The notes under the pieces are model-generated. The model did not search any database and was not told where the DNA came from. It worked only from the letters and a program-made list of their open reading frames with translations. Positions 1 to 7,744 of a DNA stretch of 38,370 nt are shown in pieces. The position numbers were made by a program, and so were the translations under genes. The stretch is from Deltaproteobacteria bacterium (lineage in GTDB: Bacteria > Myxococcota_A > Polyangia > Polyangiales > Polyangiaceae). The stretch is taken from contig QJWJ01000520.1 of assembly GCA_003235365.1 (NCBI GenBank), forward strand, positions 1-38,370, written 5' to 3'. The first letter of the stretch is position 1. The number at the start of each line of letters is the position of its first letter.

Positions 1-188
1 GGCTCTTCGACTATCGAAACCCGGTTGCCGCTCCCCCAGTGGTGATTGCCGAGCGCGTCTACCAGCTGGCGGAACCGCTGGAACCGCGACAGGGCGTGCA
101 GACGATCGTCGAACTGGATACCGACAATCCGGATGGGCGCGTTCCACGAGCATTCGAAGTGGTCGCAGATCTGGAGCACTTGCTCTAG
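1..188 (+). CDS. 3' end of an unidentified gene (partial)
   Basis: An open frame enters from the left edge (first complete codon at 3) and stops at TAG 186-188, giving 61 C-terminal residues. It starts LFDYRNPVAAPPVV and ends EVVADLEHLL, with the GC-rich third positions and balanced composition of real coding sequence in this window. It converges on the L,D-transpeptidase gene, whose stop lies 34 bases further on, which fits two genes meeting tail to tail. No domain is recognisable in so short a piece, so the function is unknown. Confidence 0.55.
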   Translation, partial: LFDYRNPVAAPPVVIAERVYQLAEPLEPRQGVQTIVELDTDNPDGRVPRAFEVVADLEHLL

Positions 189-222
189 GTCACCGACAAG
201 CTTTGCGCTCCAGGCGTCCGCG

Positions 223-1779
223 TCACGGGTGAACGTAGACGACCGTGCCGCGTTCCTTGTTCAACACGCTGTGCCAGGCCTCGGGCACGTGGGGATCCGT
301 CCATTCGAAAAGCCACGCCGCGTCTTTAGGCGATAAGTTCACACACCCGTGGCTGCGCCAACGACCGAACTCGTCGTGCCAGTAGGTCCCGTGCAGCGCG
401 AACCCCCTGTGAAAGTACTGGACGAACGGCACGTCGCGCAGGTTGAAGGAATCGCTCTTGTCGTCATCACCGTCCATCGTCTCGCTGACGTGTTTGGCGT
501 GAATCATGAACGTTCCCTGGATCGTCGACGGGACCTTCTCCGGATCACCCAAACCACCGGCGCCGGTACTGACGAGCGTGGCAAAGACGGCCTTTTTGCC
601 CTCGTACGCGACGAGGGTCTGTCTCCGAATCGACACGTCGATCCATTTCCTGGTGCCGGTCGCGACACTGGGGAACGTCGTACGGGGCTCGATCACCTTC
701 ACTCCGGCCGCTGGCAATAGCAGACCATCGCTCGTTTCCCAGTAGCCCACACCACCAATTCGCTTCTTCTGCGGAGCCACGGCGAATAGCGTGCGCTTGG
801 GCACGCCATCTACCTTCTTCAACGCTCCGTTTTCCTGTGGTTCGTAGCGAGCGAGCCAACCATCGCTGACGAGCACGACTGGCAGGTCTTCGTCGGCCTC
901 GAGCTTGACTCCTTCGAGCTCACTGGGCCTCACCACGGACGTGCGATCCATGGGAATGATGTCCAACTCGGTGGTCAGCCCCCACACCCGCCCTTCCCAC
1001 GAGAACGTGTTGGCGATGGCAAATCCGCTGTCGGAACTCGCCTGACCCGCGGAAACGGCGCGCCGCAAGCCGGTATCCAATCCGTAGGGCTTCGAGAGCG
1101 CGTTGCCGACCAAGAACTGTGGCGGCTCGGGTTGATAGTGGATGAGCTCCAACTCCCCGCGAGTTTGCCGGGCCTCGAGCCAGCGAATGGCTCTGCCGCG
1201 GTACTCGCCCTCGACCTCGCGGATCTGCGCGGCCGACGGCAGACGAAAGTACAGATGCGGCGCCCGCTGGTCGGAAAGGGCGTAGACGTAGGGAAGCCCA
1301 GCATTGCGCTGGGCGCGCCGCTGACTGGCCACGACGACCGGGTCGTCGAGTTCGAGCGTCGCCCCTTTCCCTGCGCAAACGAAGCCGCGAGGGTTAATCC
1401 GATACCACCCATCCTTGCAGCCGTCGTTGTAGATTGGCGGATCTCGCCGATCCACAATCGCACCGGCGCGTAGGTAGCCGTAGCGCGTGCGGCGCGGGCC
1501 GACATCCGTGTAGACCCACGTCCGCCAAGCGATGCTTGCGAGCTTCGCTCCGGTAGGTTCGAACGGCAACGCGTCCTCCCGAGAACCGAGCTCGAGTTCA
1601 CCAGCCGAGACAGCTACCGGCTGATCGGCGGCGGGCCGGGGGCCCGGTTGTCGATGCAACTCCGCCTCGGCAACGACGATGGTCGGGTGCGGCGGGCGGT
1701 CTGCGCCTGGCGGCGGCTTGGCCTCGCACCCGATCAGCCCGACGAGGCAAAGCTTGCCAAGATGTGCAATACGCGGCAC
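223..1779 (-). CDS. L,D-transpeptidase (YkuD domain) lipoprotein
   Basis: Predicted periplasmic lipoprotein that would make or edit 3-3 peptide cross-links in peptidoglycan, or attach proteins to it. The C-terminal YkuD domain carries the catalytic signature: a His in ALHGTYWHDEFG followed by SHGCVNL, with nucleophile Cys479 of 518. Most of the protein (about residues 25-380) lies before this domain; that stretch is longer than in minimal YkuD enzymes and I cannot assign it. The frame is open upstream to 1950, but GTG at 1779 is preferred because it begins a compact lipoprotein signal (VPRIAHLGKLCLVGLIGC, lipobox LIGC), and the longer version would overlap the divergent Nudix gene. No strong Shine-Dalgarno sequence is visible. 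The family call is firm; the start is moderately sure. Confidence 0.88.
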   Translation of the reverse strand: MPRIAHLGKLCLVGLIGCEAKPPPGADRPPHPTIVVAEAELHRQPGPRPAADQPVAVSAGELELGSREDALPFEPTGAKLASIAWRTWVYTDVGPRRTRYGYLRAGAIVDRRDPPIYNDGCKDGWYRINPRGFVCAGKGATLELDDPVVVASQRRAQRNAGLPYVYALSDQRAPHLYFRLPSAAQIREVEGEYRGRAIRWLEARQTRGELELIHYQPEPPQFLVGNALSKPYGLDTGLRRAVSAGQASSDSGFAIANTFSWEGRVWGLTTELDIIPMDRTSVVRPSELEGVKLEADEDLPVVLVSDGWLARYEPQENGALKKVDGVPKRTLFAVAPQKKRIGGVGYWETSDGLLLPAAGVKVIEPRTTFPSVATGTRKWIDVSIRRQTLVAYEGKKAVFATLVSTGAGGLGDPEKVPSTIQGTFMIHAKHVSETMDGDDDKSDSFNLRDVPFVQYFHRGFALHGTYWHDEFGRWRSHGCVNLSPKDAAWLFEWTDPHVPEAWHSVLNKERGTVVYVHP

Positions 1780-1851
1780 GAGGCGGGTTATGCCGCAAAA
1801 GCGCAACGGGCAATACCCCAACCAGACGGCCGCCGCGCGCAGAGGGAGCCC
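1780..1851. promoter_or_regulatory. Divergent intergenic region, transpeptidase / Nudix
   Basis: This 72-base gap separates the divergent starts at 1779 (minus) and 1852 (plus) and should hold both promoters. I see no confident -35/-10 pair. The only clear signal is the purine run AGAGGGAG just before the Nudix ATG. Confidence 0.4.
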
Positions 1852-2316
1852 ATGAGGATACCTGCCGGGGTATGGGGCATCGTGAAAGAAGGAGCCCGAC
1901 ACGTGCTGCGGCGCCCGGTCGTTGGCATCGTTGCCGTGGCGAGCACTCACGATGGAAGCTTGGTGCTGATTCGGCGGCAGGATACCGGTCAGTGGGCCCT
2001 GCCCGGTGGCACGGTCGAGTGGGGCGAGCCACTCGAAGTCTGTATCCGCCGCGAGTTGGCCGAGGAGGCGGGTGTCGAGGTAATCAGCGTCGGGGATCTA
2101 CTCGGAGTGTATTCCCGACCGGATCGGGACTTTCGATTCCACGCTGTGACCATCGTCGTCCGTGCCAAGGTTACCGAGCCGGTGCGTCCGCCAAAGAACC
2201 CAGTGGAAATCGCCGAGGTCGGACTCTTCCACACCGATGAGCTCCCCGAGGCGCTGTCCCACGAAATGACGGATATGCTACACAACGCGCTCAAGGGAAA
2301 GGTCGTATGGGAATGA
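1852..2316 (+). CDS. Nudix hydrolase
   Basis: A 154-residue Nudix-fold hydrolase, expected to cleave a nucleoside diphosphate linked to another group. The Nudix box is complete at residues 53-75: G53, E59, R67-E68-L69, E71-E72, G74, matching Gx5Ex7REUxEExGU, so the Mg2+-binding glutamates are present. The substrate cannot be read from sequence. ATG 1852 is chosen because AGAGGGAG lies just upstream and the protein then has the normal single-domain length; the frame is open back to 1648, but that part overlaps the divergent transpeptidase gene. The 3' end overlaps the VWA lipoprotein gene by ten bases, so the two are probably co-transcribed and translationally coupled. Confidence 0.92.
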   Translation: MRIPAGVWGIVKEGARHVLRRPVVGIVAVASTHDGSLVLIRRQDTGQWALPGGTVEWGEPLEVCIRRELAEEAGVEVISVGDLLGVYSRPDRDFRFHAVTIVVRAKVTEPVRPPKNPVEIAEVGLFHTDELPEALSHEMTDMLHNALKGKVVWE

Positions 2317-3560
2317 CAGTCGAAACAGGACGTAAGAGCACGTGGTCGTTTGCACGCAGCTTCCTCAGACTGACGTTGCTGGTGATCACCCTCGGCAGCT
2401 TCAGTGTCGCATCACTCAGCGGCTGCCAACTACTGGGCGGCGTCAAAGTCGAACCGGTCGCCATGTCTACGCAGAAGCCGAGCAACGTCGCTGTTTACCT
2501 ATCGGTACAAAACGGCGATGAAGCCGTGTACGGGCTGGCTCCCGACAACTTCACGATTCAAGAGAACGAGCAGGTTCTCCGAGCCAACCAAGTGGGGCTG
2601 ACGCTGCTCGACCGCAACGTAGCCGTCGTCCACCACGCGGTCGTCTTGGTGGACCTCAGCGGCTCGGCGCAGCAAGAGGGGTCGAACAGCTTGCTGGCGG
2701 GCCAACTCGCCCCGTTTGTCGAACGTCTGCGCGACAAGTTCAGCGTCAGCCTCTACGGGTTCGATGGCTCGGACGATCTGACGCCATTGGGCGGCTACGG
2801 TCAACTCGATCCGGCCAAGGCGAGCAAGCCCGTCACCAAAGACGATCTGGCAACAGTCACCAACTACGTTCAGAAGGACTCCTCGAGCAATCTCAACGGG
2901 GCGGTCGTCTCCGCCCTGAAGAAGCTCGATCAGGAACTGGCCATGAGCCCCAAGCCCCTGGCGATCGGCACGCTGATCATTCTCGCCCGTGGGCCAGACT
3001 TGGCGGCCAGAACCAAAGAAGACGCTCTGCTCGACGCGCTGGACACGACCAAGCACCAAGTCTTCGCGGTAACCGTCGGCCCCGCCAACGACACGAAGCT
3101 CGCCGAAACGCTGGGACGGGCTGGGTATGCGCAGACCAGCATCTTCGAGAATCTGGAGAACAGCCTGGCCGACGTCGCAACGCTCGTCGAACGCGACCAC
3201 AGCCGCTACTACCTGGTTTCCTATTGTTCGCCCTCACGCTCGGGCAACCGGACTCTGCTGGTGTCGATCAACAAGACACAAGGCGACGGCTCGGAATTGT
3301 CCGCATCGACGGAGCTCGAGTTCAATGCCACGGGTTTTCAGAGCGGTTGCGACGCAACGACCGTGCCGACGTTCGCACGCGAAGCCAAGGGCAAGAGCCC
3401 GGTTCAGCAACCCGAGGGCATCGAGTGGTTCGGACAAGGCTCTGGCGCTACCCCGGCTGGCGCTGCCGAGGCCCCCGCTCCCGACGAGGCGCCCGCCACG
3501 GGAGAGGGAACGGAAGAGGAACCTGCGGCGGAGCCCCCCGCGGACCTCCCATCGAACTAG
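2307..3560 (+). CDS. VWA-domain lipoprotein
   Basis: Envelope lipoprotein of 417 residues with a von Willebrand factor A-type domain. The N-terminal hydrophobic segment ends in lipobox LSGC (Cys40). A metal-ion-dependent adhesion site begins with DLSGS (Asp116, Ser118, Ser120), so metal-dependent ligand binding is likely. The last ~60 residues are a Pro/Ala/Glu-rich low-complexity tail. ATG 2307 has the purine run AAGGGAAAGG (2293-2302) upstream and overlaps the Nudix stop; ATG 2313 is an alternative. VWA lipoproteins take part in surface assemblies in many bacteria, but no partner gene is adjacent. A second VWA lipoprotein lies at 15516-17408 and differs in length and layout. Confidence 0.85.
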   Translation: MGMTVETGRKSTWSFARSFLRLTLLVITLGSFSVASLSGCQLLGGVKVEPVAMSTQKPSNVAVYLSVQNGDEAVYGLAPDNFTIQENEQVLRANQVGLTLLDRNVAVVHHAVVLVDLSGSAQQEGSNSLLAGQLAPFVERLRDKFSVSLYGFDGSDDLTPLGGYGQLDPAKASKPVTKDDLATVTNYVQKDSSSNLNGAVVSALKKLDQELAMSPKPLAIGTLIILARGPDLAARTKEDALLDALDTTKHQVFAVTVGPANDTKLAETLGRAGYAQTSIFENLENSLADVATLVERDHSRYYLVSYCSPSRSGNRTLLVSINKTQGDGSELSASTELEFNATGFQSGCDATTVPTFAREAKGKSPVQQPEGIEWFGQGSGATPAGAAEAPAPDEAPATGEGTEEEPAAEPPADLPSN

Positions 3561-3600
3561 TGGCTTGCCCGTGAGAGCCGGAGCCACTCCAACCCAATGA

Positions 3601-3625
3601 GCGAGCGAGTGACGAACTCGCTCGC
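3601..3625. terminator. Short perfect hairpin after the VWA gene
   Basis: A 10-bp perfect inverted repeat, GCGAGCGAGT (3601-3610) and ACTCGCTCGC (3616-3625), with a 5-base loop, lies 40 bases after the VWA stop. It has no T-tract, so a classical intrinsic terminator is uncertain. It sits just before the first usable start codon of the next gene and could also affect that gene's expression. Confidence 0.4.
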
Positions 3626-3643
3626 ATTCTGGTTCGCAACAAC

Positions 3644-4048
3644 GTGACCGGCAGTCCGCGGCTCGTCAGTGTGCGGCTCGTCGCAAACGAGGAGATCGTG
3701 CCGCGCGGCACGGCGCGCAAGACCTGGTTGGTGCACAGCGAAGGTCGCTGGGTCTCAGCGCGGGACGTCGCCGGCGCTGAGCTGACCAGAATCGACCCAA
3801 CTCCGGGTGTCGTCTGGCAAACCGTGGCAGTGGTCACCGTTCACGTCGGCACGTGGCTGTTGTGCATACGCAGCAGACCCATCTCGGGCGCCTATCGCGA
3901 TCCGATGCGCTACCTGGATCAAGAAGTCCGCCGCGCACGAGCCCACGTACGGCGCGACTACTTCCGCGCGGGTCCCCATGGCAAGCTCGTCAGGCCCACA
4001 CCCGATCAAGAGCCACCACCCGATTCCGATTTGGCAAACGATCAGTAG
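3644..4048 (+). CDS. Small hypothetical protein with one membrane segment
   Basis: 134 residues from GTG 3644. One hydrophobic stretch (about residues 51-70, GVVWQTVAVVTVHVGTWLLC) could span the membrane; the remainder is basic and ends in a Pro/Asp-rich tail. Third codon positions are strongly GC-rich, supporting a real gene. The start is problematic: the frame stays open and looks coding upstream to 3575 but contains no ATG, GTG or TTG there, and no Shine-Dalgarno sequence precedes 3644. A rare start codon (ATT 3626 or CTG 3629) is possible. It may share a transcript with the VWA gene. No family recognised. Confidence 0.55.
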   Translation: MTGSPRLVSVRLVANEEIVPRGTARKTWLVHSEGRWVSARDVAGAELTRIDPTPGVVWQTVAVVTVHVGTWLLCIRSRPISGAYRDPMRYLDQEVRRARAHVRRDYFRAGPHGKLVRPTPDQEPPPDSDLANDQ

Positions 4049-4139
4049 TTCGCGCGGCCGAGCAAGCCCACCCCACAACGGCTCGCGCAAGTGGCGCAAC
4101 GCGACGGCGAGGATGGCGGCAGATACTCCGCCGCACCGG

Positions 4140-4188
4140 TTGTTGAAGCCCTCGCCCCCATTCGCCCCCTCAAACAGGGCTTCAACAA
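4140..4188. terminator. 13-bp perfect hairpin between convergent genes
   Basis: TTGTTGAAGCCCT (4140-4152) is repeated in perfect inverted form as AGGGCTTCAACAA (4176-4188) around a 23-base spacer. It lies between the ends of two convergent genes (4048 and 4223), the position of a bidirectional terminator. Neither side has a T-tract, so Rho-independent termination is only a possibility. Confidence 0.55.
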
Positions 4189-4222
4189 TCGCTCATCGCG
4201 ACGCGCCCACTGGCAGCAATCA

Positions 4223-4945
4223 CTAGCCGGCGAGCTGATGCTGCTCCGCCAATGCTTCAACCCCCCGCGGACAATTCGAATCGACTCCGACCAGCCAGCG
4301 AACGACTCCCGCAACGTCGCGTTCTCGCTCGGGCGATAGCGCCGCGTCACCGCCATTACGCACGAAGTGCGAAAGAGCGGCGTTTGAACTACCTATTCCC
4401 AACAAGCACACCTGCTTGCTGGACGCCCAACTTCTGACCGCCTTGTTGAACGCCGCCAGCTGATGTCGAGGATGTACATCCAAGTCGACAATCACTGCCT
4501 CGTGCGCCCCCGTTGCCACCGCGAGCGAACAGGCAAACAGCCCGTCGCATGGCGTGACGACGCAGCTTCTACTCAGCGAACGGCGCAACGCGGATGCGCG
4601 GCTGTGCGTCGTATCAATGACGATTCGTGGCGGCGCTTCGCCCACCACTGTTGGTACTGGGTAACCGAATCGGCGCATGAAGCGTACGACTTCAGAACGG
4701 GAAAAGCGCAGATGCCTTCCCTCTGTCCGCCGTCCATCTACGTGCCCTCGACTGACCCAGTTGTGAACAGTCTTGAGATCGACTTCCAACAGTCGAGCGA
4801 CGTCGCCCGACGTGAAGTGGTAGCCGTTCCATGTCAACCGCTCAGATTCACTGACGAATTGCGCGTGTTTCTGTGACAAGTGTCCCCCCATTGTTGAGTT
4901 TGTAAGTGGCTCTCTCGTCGGAGATTTAGCGAGACAGCGCGGCAC
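4223..4945 (-). CDS. HTH DNA-binding protein with a degenerate receiver-like domain
   Basis: A 240-residue putative transcription factor. Residues ~44-92 match the MerR/excisionase-type helix-turn-helix (FTSGDVARLLEVDLKTVHNW, then GRHLRFSRSEVVRFM). Residues ~106-218 have the alternating hydrophobic strands and helices of a receiver domain (RIVIDTTHSRASALRRSL, then AVIVDLDV). Asp154 could sit at the phospho-acceptor position, but the usual N-terminal acidic pair and the conserved Lys near the C-terminus are missing, so it is probably not phosphorylated in the normal way. GTG 4945 is preferred over ATG 4891 because AAGAGG lies just upstream. It is transcribed divergently from the REC-EAL/FHA-GGDEF operon and is a natural candidate regulator of it. 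Confidence 0.75.
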   Translation of the reverse strand: MPRCLAKSPTREPLTNSTMGGHLSQKHAQFVSESERLTWNGYHFTSGDVARLLEVDLKTVHNWVSRGHVDGRRTEGRHLRFSRSEVVRFMRRFGYPVPTVVGEAPPRIVIDTTHSRASALRRSLSRSCVVTPCDGLFACSLAVATGAHEAVIVDLDVHPRHQLAAFNKAVRSWASSKQVCLLGIGSSNAALSHFVRNGGDAALSPERERDVAGVVRWLVGVDSNCPRGVEALAEQHQLAG

Positions 4946-4998
4946 GTCTACCTCTTTTTGCGCTCAACGAAAGTTCAGAACAACCGTTCGCTCTGCAC
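4946..4998. promoter_or_regulatory. Divergent promoter region of the c-di-GMP module
   Basis: These 53 bases separate the HTH regulator start (4945, minus) from the REC-EAL start (4999, plus). The left part carries the regulator's ribosome-binding site and a short A/T-rich run. The spacing suggests overlapping promoters and possible autoregulation. No operator repeat is obvious. Confidence 0.4.
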
Positions 4999-6231
4999 AT
5001 GGCTCTTGCCGCCCAGTACTCGACGTCTGCCGTGCACTCACTCGGTCCCCTGGCCGACAACGAATCCGTTCGCTCGAGCCGTGCAAGGACGAAGGGTCGC
5101 GTGCTTGTCGTCGATGACGAGCCCGCGCTGCGGCGCAGCATTTTAAGGCTTCTCCATGCCAAGGGGTACGAAGTGATCGCTGCCCAAGATGGCTTCGAAG
5201 CCAACGAGCTGTTCACCGAGCACGCCTTCGATGTGGTGCTGAGCGACATCTCGATGCCTGGCTGGGATGGGATCCAGTTGCTGCGCTCTATTCACGCTAC
5301 GGACCCGGACGTTCCGGTAGTCCTGATTACCGGGGAACCCGCGGTGAGTACGGCCGTAAAGGCCCTCGAATACGGCGCTTTCCACTATTTGACCAAACCG
5401 GTCGATCTCCACACGCTGGAGGAGGTTCTCGAGAAAGCTTCGTGTCTTCGACGCATGGCGCAGATGAAGCGCAAGGCGGCGGAACTATTCGGACACCAGA
5501 TGAACGGCCCCGATCTCGCGTCGATGCAGGCGAGCTTCGAGCGAGCGCTCAATAGCCTATGGGCGGCATATCAGCCGATTGTCCACGCGGAAACCGGCGC
5601 GGTGTTCGGATACGAAGCACTCATGCGCAGTGGCGAGGCCTCGTTGCCGCACCCAGGTGCGGTGCTCGAGGTTGCAGAAAAGCTGGAACAGCTGGACGTG
5701 CTCGGCCGGGCCATGCGCAACAAGGCCGCCGACGGCATGCAAAGCGCGCCCAAAGGAGCATTGCTGTTCGTAAACTTGCACACGACGGACCTCCTCGACC
5801 CCCACTTGATATCCGATGACTCCCCTTTGGCTCAGATCGCCCACAGAGTGGTCCTGGAGATTACAGAGCGGTCGTCCATAGAAAAAGTGAAGGACGTCCG
5901 CGATCGCGTGCAGCGCCTACGCAAGATGGGGTTCAAGATCGCCGTAGATGATCTCGGGGCCGGCTACGCTGGTCTCACCAGCTTTGCGCTTCTCGAACCC
6001 GAGATCGTCAAGTTGGACATGTCTTTGGTGCGCAACGTGCACCTCAGTGCGACACGGCAGAAGCTGATCCAGTCGATGACCGCGTTGTGCAAAGACATGG
6101 GGATGTTGGTCGTCGGTGAGGGCGTGGAGTCAGAGGAGGAGAAGGTGACCTTGAGAGAATTGGGATGTGACCTACTGCAGGGCTACCTCATCGCGAAACC
6201 GGGTCCCGCGTTCCCGGAGACAAACTGGTGA
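4999..6231 (+). CDS. Response regulator with EAL domain (c-di-GMP phosphodiesterase)
   Basis: 410 residues. The N-terminal receiver domain (~33-150) has the acidic pair Asp39/Asp40, phospho-acceptor Asp83, Thr111 and Lys133, all intact. The EAL domain (~180-405) keeps the residues expected for hydrolysis of cyclic di-GMP to pGpG: Glu206 (EAL), Asn259, Glu290, Asp317-Asp318, Lys338, Glu374 and Gln394. It should therefore be an active phosphodiesterase controlled by phosphorylation. No cognate histidine kinase is encoded in the window. The start at ATG 4999 has no strong Shine-Dalgarno sequence, but the next in-frame starts lie close to the receiver domain. Its stop overlaps the GTG of the FHA-GGDEF gene (GTGA), which implies translational coupling. 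Confidence 0.95.
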   Translation: MALAAQYSTSAVHSLGPLADNESVRSSRARTKGRVLVVDDEPALRRSILRLLHAKGYEVIAAQDGFEANELFTEHAFDVVLSDISMPGWDGIQLLRSIHATDPDVPVVLITGEPAVSTAVKALEYGAFHYLTKPVDLHTLEEVLEKASCLRRMAQMKRKAAELFGHQMNGPDLASMQASFERALNSLWAAYQPIVHAETGAVFGYEALMRSGEASLPHPGAVLEVAEKLEQLDVLGRAMRNKAADGMQSAPKGALLFVNLHTTDLLDPHLISDDSPLAQIAHRVVLEITERSSIEKVKDVRDRVQRLRKMGFKIAVDDLGAGYAGLTSFALLEPEIVKLDMSLVRNVHLSATRQKLIQSMTALCKDMGMLVVGEGVESEEEKVTLRELGCDLLQGYLIAKPGPAFPETNW

Positions 6232-7181
6232 AGAACGGAGCCGTGGCGCCCTACGACCCAGCCAACGAGACGGCTACCTCCGGCGAACGCCCGCAGCGCC
6301 GAGAGCTCAGCCAGACCCTCAACCAGCAAGTCGAGCTGCAAGCTCCCCGACGCACTCGCGAAGTGCTGGTGAGAATGGACTCGGCCAACGCTGGCGAGGT
6401 ACTGCCGTTGGATCAGCGGAGTCTTCGTGTGGGTCGAAACCCGGAGAACGACCTCTGCCTCGACGACCCCGGGATGAGTCGCAACCACGCGCGCATCACA
6501 CGCTTGGGTACCAACTACTGCGTCGAGGACCTGAACTCGAGCAACGGCACGTTCGTCAACGGCTGCCGCGTCAAAGCGGCGCAACTGAACAACGGCGACA
6601 CGGTGCAGTTTGGTGCGCGCGTGTGTTTCCGCTTCACACTGGTCAGCGCCGACGAGGAGCAAGTCCTCAAACAGCTGTACGAGGCGAGCGTGCGCGACCC
6701 TTTGACGCGCGCCTACAATCGTCAGTTCTTCAACAACCAGCTAGAGGGGGAGCTCGCGTTCTCGCTCAGACACCACTCGGAACTGTCACTGCTGCTTCTC
6801 GACGTCGACCATTTCAAACGCGTCAACGACACCCATGGGCACCCCGCGGGTGACGCGGTGCTTCGAGCCGTCGTGGATGTCGTATCCGCCCAATTGCGCC
6901 GCGAAGACTTGATGGCCCGCTACGGGGGCGAGGAATTCATCCTGATGCTCCGCGGTACGCCGCTTGCGGGAGCGCACATCGCCGCAGAACGACTGCGCAA
7001 CGCAGTGGAGCAACGAACGACCGAGTTCGGGGGACAGTCAATCGCGGTGACGATTTCCATCGGATGCGCGTCGCTGACCTGCTGCAACCACCCGAGCGCG
7101 CAGGCGCTGGTCCAGCGGGCGGATGGTCGACTGTACCAGGCCAAACGGGATGGGCGAAACCGGAGCGTCTCGACGGATTGA
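6228..7181 (+). CDS. FHA-GGDEF diguanylate cyclase
   Basis: 317 residues. The FHA domain (~45-140) has the phosphothreonine-binding signatures VGR (69-70), SRNH (84-87) and SSNGT (104-108). The GGDEF domain (~152-315) has an intact active site GGEEF (233-237), metal and substrate residues in LDVDHFKRVN (191-200), and an intact inhibitory site RRED (224-227) exactly five residues before the GGEEF. It should make cyclic di-GMP from two GTP with product inhibition, and the FHA domain suggests control by a Ser/Thr kinase. GTG 6228 overlaps the stop of the preceding phosphodiesterase, so opposing enzymes are made from one transcript. Confidence 0.95.
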   Translation: MKNGAVAPYDPANETATSGERPQRRELSQTLNQQVELQAPRRTREVLVRMDSANAGEVLPLDQRSLRVGRNPENDLCLDDPGMSRNHARITRLGTNYCVEDLNSSNGTFVNGCRVKAAQLNNGDTVQFGARVCFRFTLVSADEEQVLKQLYEASVRDPLTRAYNRQFFNNQLEGELAFSLRHHSELSLLLLDVDHFKRVNDTHGHPAGDAVLRAVVDVVSAQLRREDLMARYGGEEFILMLRGTPLAGAHIAAERLRNAVEQRTTEFGGQSIAVTISIGCASLTCCNHPSAQALVQRADGRLYQAKRDGRNRSVSTD

Positions 7182-7256
7182 CGCGATCGACACACTTTTT
7201 TGGTGCGAGGGGAACGTGACGGCGGCTATCCTCACGAAACCAGGAGGAGACCCGTT

Positions 7257-7469
7257 TTGCCCATCGACGTCGAAGCACTGAAAGCCGAACGCGAAGACAT
7301 GAGATCCGCGCTGCGCGAGCTCGAAGCCGAACAGCGAAAGCTGGAGGTGAGTCAAAAGAAGCTCCGTCAGAAGGAGATTCAGACGAAACGCACCATCGAG
7401 GCACTCGACGTGCTAATCGATCTGCAGGAGCCACCCCAGGATTCGTCTGCCGCGACTGCGAGTTCCTGA
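7257..7469 (+). CDS. Small coiled-coil protein
   Basis: 70 residues from TTG 7257. This start is chosen because a consensus AGGAGGAG lies at 7242-7249, about seven bases upstream, the strongest ribosome-binding site in the region. The frame is open upstream to 7200 but that part reads as non-coding. Residues ~5-55 are a continuous charged heptad-like helix rich in Glu, Lys, Arg and Leu (LKAEREDMRSALRELEAE), predicted to be a coiled coil; the tail is Ser/Ala-rich. It follows the FHA-GGDEF gene by 75 bases and may be in the same transcript. It could be a scaffold or partner of the signalling proteins, but no family is recognised. Confidence 0.7.
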   Translation: MPIDVEALKAEREDMRSALRELEAEQRKLEVSQKKLRQKEIQTKRTIEALDVLIDLQEPPQDSSAATASS

Positions 7470-7510
7470 ATGAGCGTTCACGCTTCGCGAACGTTCATTC
7501 GATGCAACGG
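7468..7510 (+). repeat. Intergenic hairpin element, copy 1
   Basis: The hairpin starts inside the stop codon of the coiled-coil gene: arms GAATGAGCGTTC (7468-7479) and GAACGTTCATTC (7489-7500), 12 bp with one G-T pair and a 9-base loop, followed by GATGCAACGG. The same arrangement, including the tail CATTCGATGCAAC, recurs at 22266-22308. The two copies differ in compensating or harmless ways inside the stem. No T-tract follows, so it is not a standard intrinsic terminator. Confidence 0.65.
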
Positions 7511-7583
7511 AGAATGGAGTCGAGAAAGCGACTGCAACGGGGGCGGGTTTTCGGGCCCTCACCGAACGGTGGCCCAAAAAACT

Positions 7584-7606
7584 GCCCGACAATCGTGCTC
7601 GCCCAT
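7584..7606. repeat. 23-base shared intergenic sequence, copy 1
   Basis: A 23-base sequence beginning GCCCGACAATCG and ending TGCTCGCCCAT. It recurs at 20007-20029 with a single difference (A versus G at the eighth base). Both copies lie in non-coding DNA between convergent genes. Flanking sequences are not alike. Confidence 0.55.
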
Positions 7607-7744
7607 CTAGCGCTCATCTAGCGCAGCGTTTCGTCGACCTGGGTGGGACCCACATCCGGATGACATACGAGCGCAGACGTCCTGCGCGCTGACCTGCTAC
7701 GCGCAGCTGCAACTGCGGCGGTCGACAGCGTACAGACGGCGGGC

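Noticed and set aside
7548..7582. Hairpin with T-run before and A-run after, considered as an intrinsic terminator
   Set aside because: The T-run is on the 5' side for both transcription directions, so neither strand gives a stem followed by U residues.
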